Positions 14,521 to 16,550 of a stretch of 16,550 nt of DNA are shown here, piece by piece; position 1 is the first letter of the stretch, and the number at the start of each line of letters is the position of its first letter. A model generated the notes under the pieces. The model searched no databases and had not been told where the DNA came from. It worked only from the letters and a program-made list of their open reading frames with translations. This stretch comes from JADCRZ01 sp039921525 (GTDB lineage Bacteria > Bacteroidota > Bacteroidia > Chitinophagales > Chitinophagaceae). The position numbers and the translations under genes were made by a program. Where the stretch lies: the NCBI GenBank assembly GCA_039921525.1, contig JBDSBP010000243.1, positions 1 through 16,550 of the forward strand, in the 5' to 3' direction.

Positions 14521-14622
14521 TTTGCCACGGAGGCAGCAAGACACGAAGAAACACAAAGAAGTTTTTTCTTTATTAGACCACTGCCTTCGTGTTTCTCCTT
14601 GCCTTCATGCCTTCGTGGTAAA
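14521..14622. repeat. Imperfect inverted repeat of the CCACGGAGGC type
   Basis: The left arm at 14521-14561 (GCCACGGAGGCAGCAAG, then ACACGAAGAAACAC) and the right arm at 14581-14622 (CTTCGTGTTTCTCC, then CATGCCTTCGTGG) form a long imperfect stem around a T-rich loop. It starts 6 bp after the polA stop. It has no coding sense. It may terminate or protect polA mRNA, or be a dispersed palindromic repeat; from memory, CACGGAGGCACGG-like palindromes recur between genes in several bacterial genomes. Confidence 0.65.
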
Positions 14623-14667
14623 ACTGGCCTGCTGAAAACGTGATTACACCCTTTTTTACTAATCATC

Positions 14668-14697
14668 TTGGCATTTAATAAATATTTTCTACCTTAC
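14668..14697 (+). promoter_or_regulatory. Candidate recQ promoter
   Basis: TTG (14668-14670), a 19-bp spacer and TACCTTAC (14690-14697) match the Bacteroidota -33/-7 layout well in spacing, with two mismatches at the end of the -7 octamer. Transcription would start near 14704, about 45 nt before the recQ ATG, so recQ probably has its own promoter beyond the polA 3' repeat. Confidence 0.4.
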
Positions 14698-14749
14698 CAG
14701 TTATCCATCCGCCGTGCGGTTCATACCTCGGAAAACAAAATGAATGGCC

Positions 14750-16550
14750 ATGTATAATATTCACCAAACCTTACAACATCATTTCGGTTATCCTGGTTTT
14801 CGACTGAACCAGGAAGAAATCATCAAAACTATTTTGGATAAAAAAGATGCAGTTGTTTTGATGCCTACAGGGGGTGGTAAATCTATATGTTACCAGTTAC
14901 CGGCCTTGTTACTTGATGGTGTTACTATTGTCATCTCTCCATTGATTGCATTAATGAAAGACCAGGTGGATGCCCTGAGAGTTAATGGTATTTCAGCTGC
15001 ATTCTTAAATTCGACCTTACCCGGATTTGCACAACAGGAAATCTTACAACAATTACGCAACAACAAACTCAAATTATTATACCTGGCCCCGGAACGCTTG
15101 CTCGGTGAAAACCAGTTTATTCAAACATTGAAACAAATAAACGTTTCCCTGTTTGCCATTGATGAAGCACACTGCATCAGTCAATGGGGACATGACTTCA
15201 GGCCGGAATACCTGGTTTTAGGAGAATTAAAAAAACAGTTCCCAAAAATCCCTTTGATTGCGCTAACGGCAACAGCAGATGCATTGACTCAAAAAGATAT
15301 TATTGCAAAACTTGGACTGGACGGTTTCAAACTGTTTGAAAACAGTTTCAACAGGCCAAACATATATTATTACGTAAAATCAAAATCGAATTATTTTGAT
15401 CAACTCGTTGACTATTTAAACACACACCGGGAAGATAGTGGCATTATCTATTGCCTGTCACGTAATTCCACTGACCAATTAGCGCAGGATCTGAAGGAGC
15501 AGGGATTTGCTGCCGCGGCTTATCATGCAGGATTAGAGAAAAATGTCAGAGACGAAAGGCAGGATAAATTTTTGCGCGATGAAATAAAAATTATTGTAGC
15601 CACCATTGCTTTTGGTATGGGCATCAACAAAAGCAATGTGCGATTTGTGGTTCACGCAGATATGCCGAAAAACCTCGAGGGCTATTACCAGGAAACCGGA
15701 CGCGCAGGCAGAGATGGAATAAAAAGTGATGCTATCCTGTTTTATAGTGGCGGTGATGTGATGAAATTAAAAAAATTTGCTACCATTGAAGGCAATGAAG
15801 AACAAAGCCGGATAATGCTCAAAAAGCTGAACCGGATGGTGGCATTTTGCGAAACCCGCAGTTGTCGCCGAAAATACTTGCTTAACTATTTTAATGAGCA
15901 GGCTTCAGAATACTGCGGAAGTTGCGATGTATGTCTAAGTGACTTTGAAAAAGTAGATGCTACCGTAGAAGCCCAAAAGATCTTAAGTGCTGTGAGCCGT
16001 TTACAAGAGCGTTATGGTATGAATTATGTAATCGACTTTTTAAGAGGAAGTACCGTTGTGAAAGAAGATCATTTATTACTTAAAACGTTTGGCATAGGAA
16101 AAGAAATCAGTAAAGACCAGTGGAAACTTTATATGAAAGATCTGCTGCAGTTAGGATACATGGATCAGTCAATGGGTGAATATCCTGTGCTGAAGCTAAA
16201 TGAAAAAAGCTGGAAGATTTTAAAAGGGGAGGAGCAACTCAAACTGATAAAATCAGTTAAAGAAAAAAAGGGAATCGTTTCTCAGCAGCAGGAAGCAGCC
16301 AGCGTTTTCCCGGTTTTGTTGCAGGAGCTGAAACAGGTGAGAGAACAGTTAGCCCGAAAAGAAAATATTCCGCCTTACCTGATTTTCTCAGATGTCACTT
16401 TGATGGAGCTAGCCTCCTATCTTCCTTTAAACCTGGTTGACCTTGCTAAAATTTCCGGGTTTGGAAATGTAAAATTAGGAAAGTATGGTGCCGTCTTCCT
16501 TAATAGAGTAAAAAGCTATTGCCGGGAGAACGGGCTTTCTACTCAAATTC
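14750..16550 (+). CDS. recQ: ATP-dependent DNA helicase RecQ (3' end beyond window)
   Basis: The frame stays open from ATG at 14750 to the window end, giving at least 600 residues of a RecQ 3'-5' helicase, which unwinds forks and recombination intermediates. Walker A TGGGKS is at 40-45 and DEAH at 138-141, followed by HCISQWGHDFRPEY. Motif VI QETGRAGRDG is present. The RecQ-C-terminal zinc site keeps its four cysteines at 372, 389, 392 and 395. A winged-helix region follows at about 405-500, then an HRDC domain from about 530 (YLIFSDVTLMELASYLPLNL...ISGFGNVKLGKYG). With helicase, RQC and HRDC all present, the protein should be complete apart from its last residues or a C-terminal extension. 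An ATG at 14740 is out of frame and closes at once, so 14750 is the start. It follows polA by 234 bp on the same strand. Confidence 0.97.
   Translation, partial: MYNIHQTLQHHFGYPGFRLNQEEIIKTILDKKDAVVLMPTGGGKSICYQLPALLLDGVTIVISPLIALMKDQVDALRVNGISAAFLNSTLPGFAQQEILQQLRNNKLKLLYLAPERLLGENQFIQTLKQINVSLFAIDEAHCISQWGHDFRPEYLVLGELKKQFPKIPLIALTATADALTQKDIIAKLGLDGFKLFENSFNRPNIYYYVKSKSNYFDQLVDYLNTHREDSGIIYCLSRNSTDQLAQDLKEQGFAAAAYHAGLEKNVRDERQDKFLRDEIKIIVATIAFGMGINKSNVRFVVHADMPKNLEGYYQETGRAGRDGIKSDAILFYSGGDVMKLKKFATIEGNEEQSRIMLKKLNRMVAFCETRSCRRKYLLNYFNEQASEYCGSCDVCLSDFEKVDATVEAQKILSAVSRLQERYGMNYVIDFLRGSTVVKEDHLLLKTFGIGKEISKDQWKLYMKDLLQLGYMDQSMGEYPVLKLNEKSWKILKGEEQLKLIKSVKEKKGIVSQQQEAASVFPVLLQELKQVREQLARKENIPPYLIFSDVTLMELASYLPLNLVDLAKISGFGNVKLGKYGAVFLNRVKSYCRENGLSTQI

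Noticed and set aside
14421..14666. 81-codon minus-strand frame over the polA end and following repeat
   Set aside because: It is formed by the polA 3' end and the palindromic repeat; no family resemblance.

Overview
The window reads as chromosomal DNA of a member of the Bacteroidota, most likely the Chitinophagaceae or a close relative. The grounds are a type IX secretion (T9SS) C-terminal sorting domain, a LID-less short adenylate kinase, a large AsmA-like protein of the Bacteroidota type, moderate-to-low GC, and several TAnnTTTG-like -7 promoter elements in place of a sigma70 -10 box. The family assignment is inference from protein style. No search was possible.

Layout. 68-3136 holds housekeeping metabolism: an SDR oxidoreductase (minus), divergent from a YjjG-type HAD nucleotidase (plus), then psd and adk (both minus). 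adk is divergent from recA (3616-4629, plus), and the shared intergenic region carries a tandem ~22-bp repeat. recA ends in a rho-independent terminator. A small secreted T9SS-type protein (5009-5623, minus) follows.

From 5640 to 6737 no intact gene is present, but the stretch is not empty. It contains a decayed methylglyoxal synthase gene (about 5780-6205), readable in a single frame but broken by two in-frame stops. A 158-bp palindromic element with terminal inverted repeats (element A) and then a GC-rich palindromic element (element B) follow. Next is an 834-residue AsmA-like protein (6738-9242). Immediately after it come a second copy of A and a degenerate partial copy of B, in the same order, with A in the same orientation. 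The asmA-like gene is therefore bracketed by direct repeats.

The last 7 kb is a co-directional DNA repair block: uvrB (9561-11591), polA (11678-14515) and recQ (14750 to beyond the window end). A third type of inverted repeat, beginning CCACGGAGGC, lies between polA and recQ. Together with recA, four repair and recombination genes fall within 13 kb. uvrB and polA act at successive steps of nucleotide excision repair (damage verification, then resynthesis). recA and recQ act in recombination and fork repair.

I found no CRISPR array, defence system, prophage, transposase or RNA gene. The coding content is ordinary. The most interesting material is non-coding: the two repeat families flanking the asmA-like gene, the newly recognised mgsA pseudogene whose stop codon lies in the repeat edge, and the tandem repeat in front of recA.
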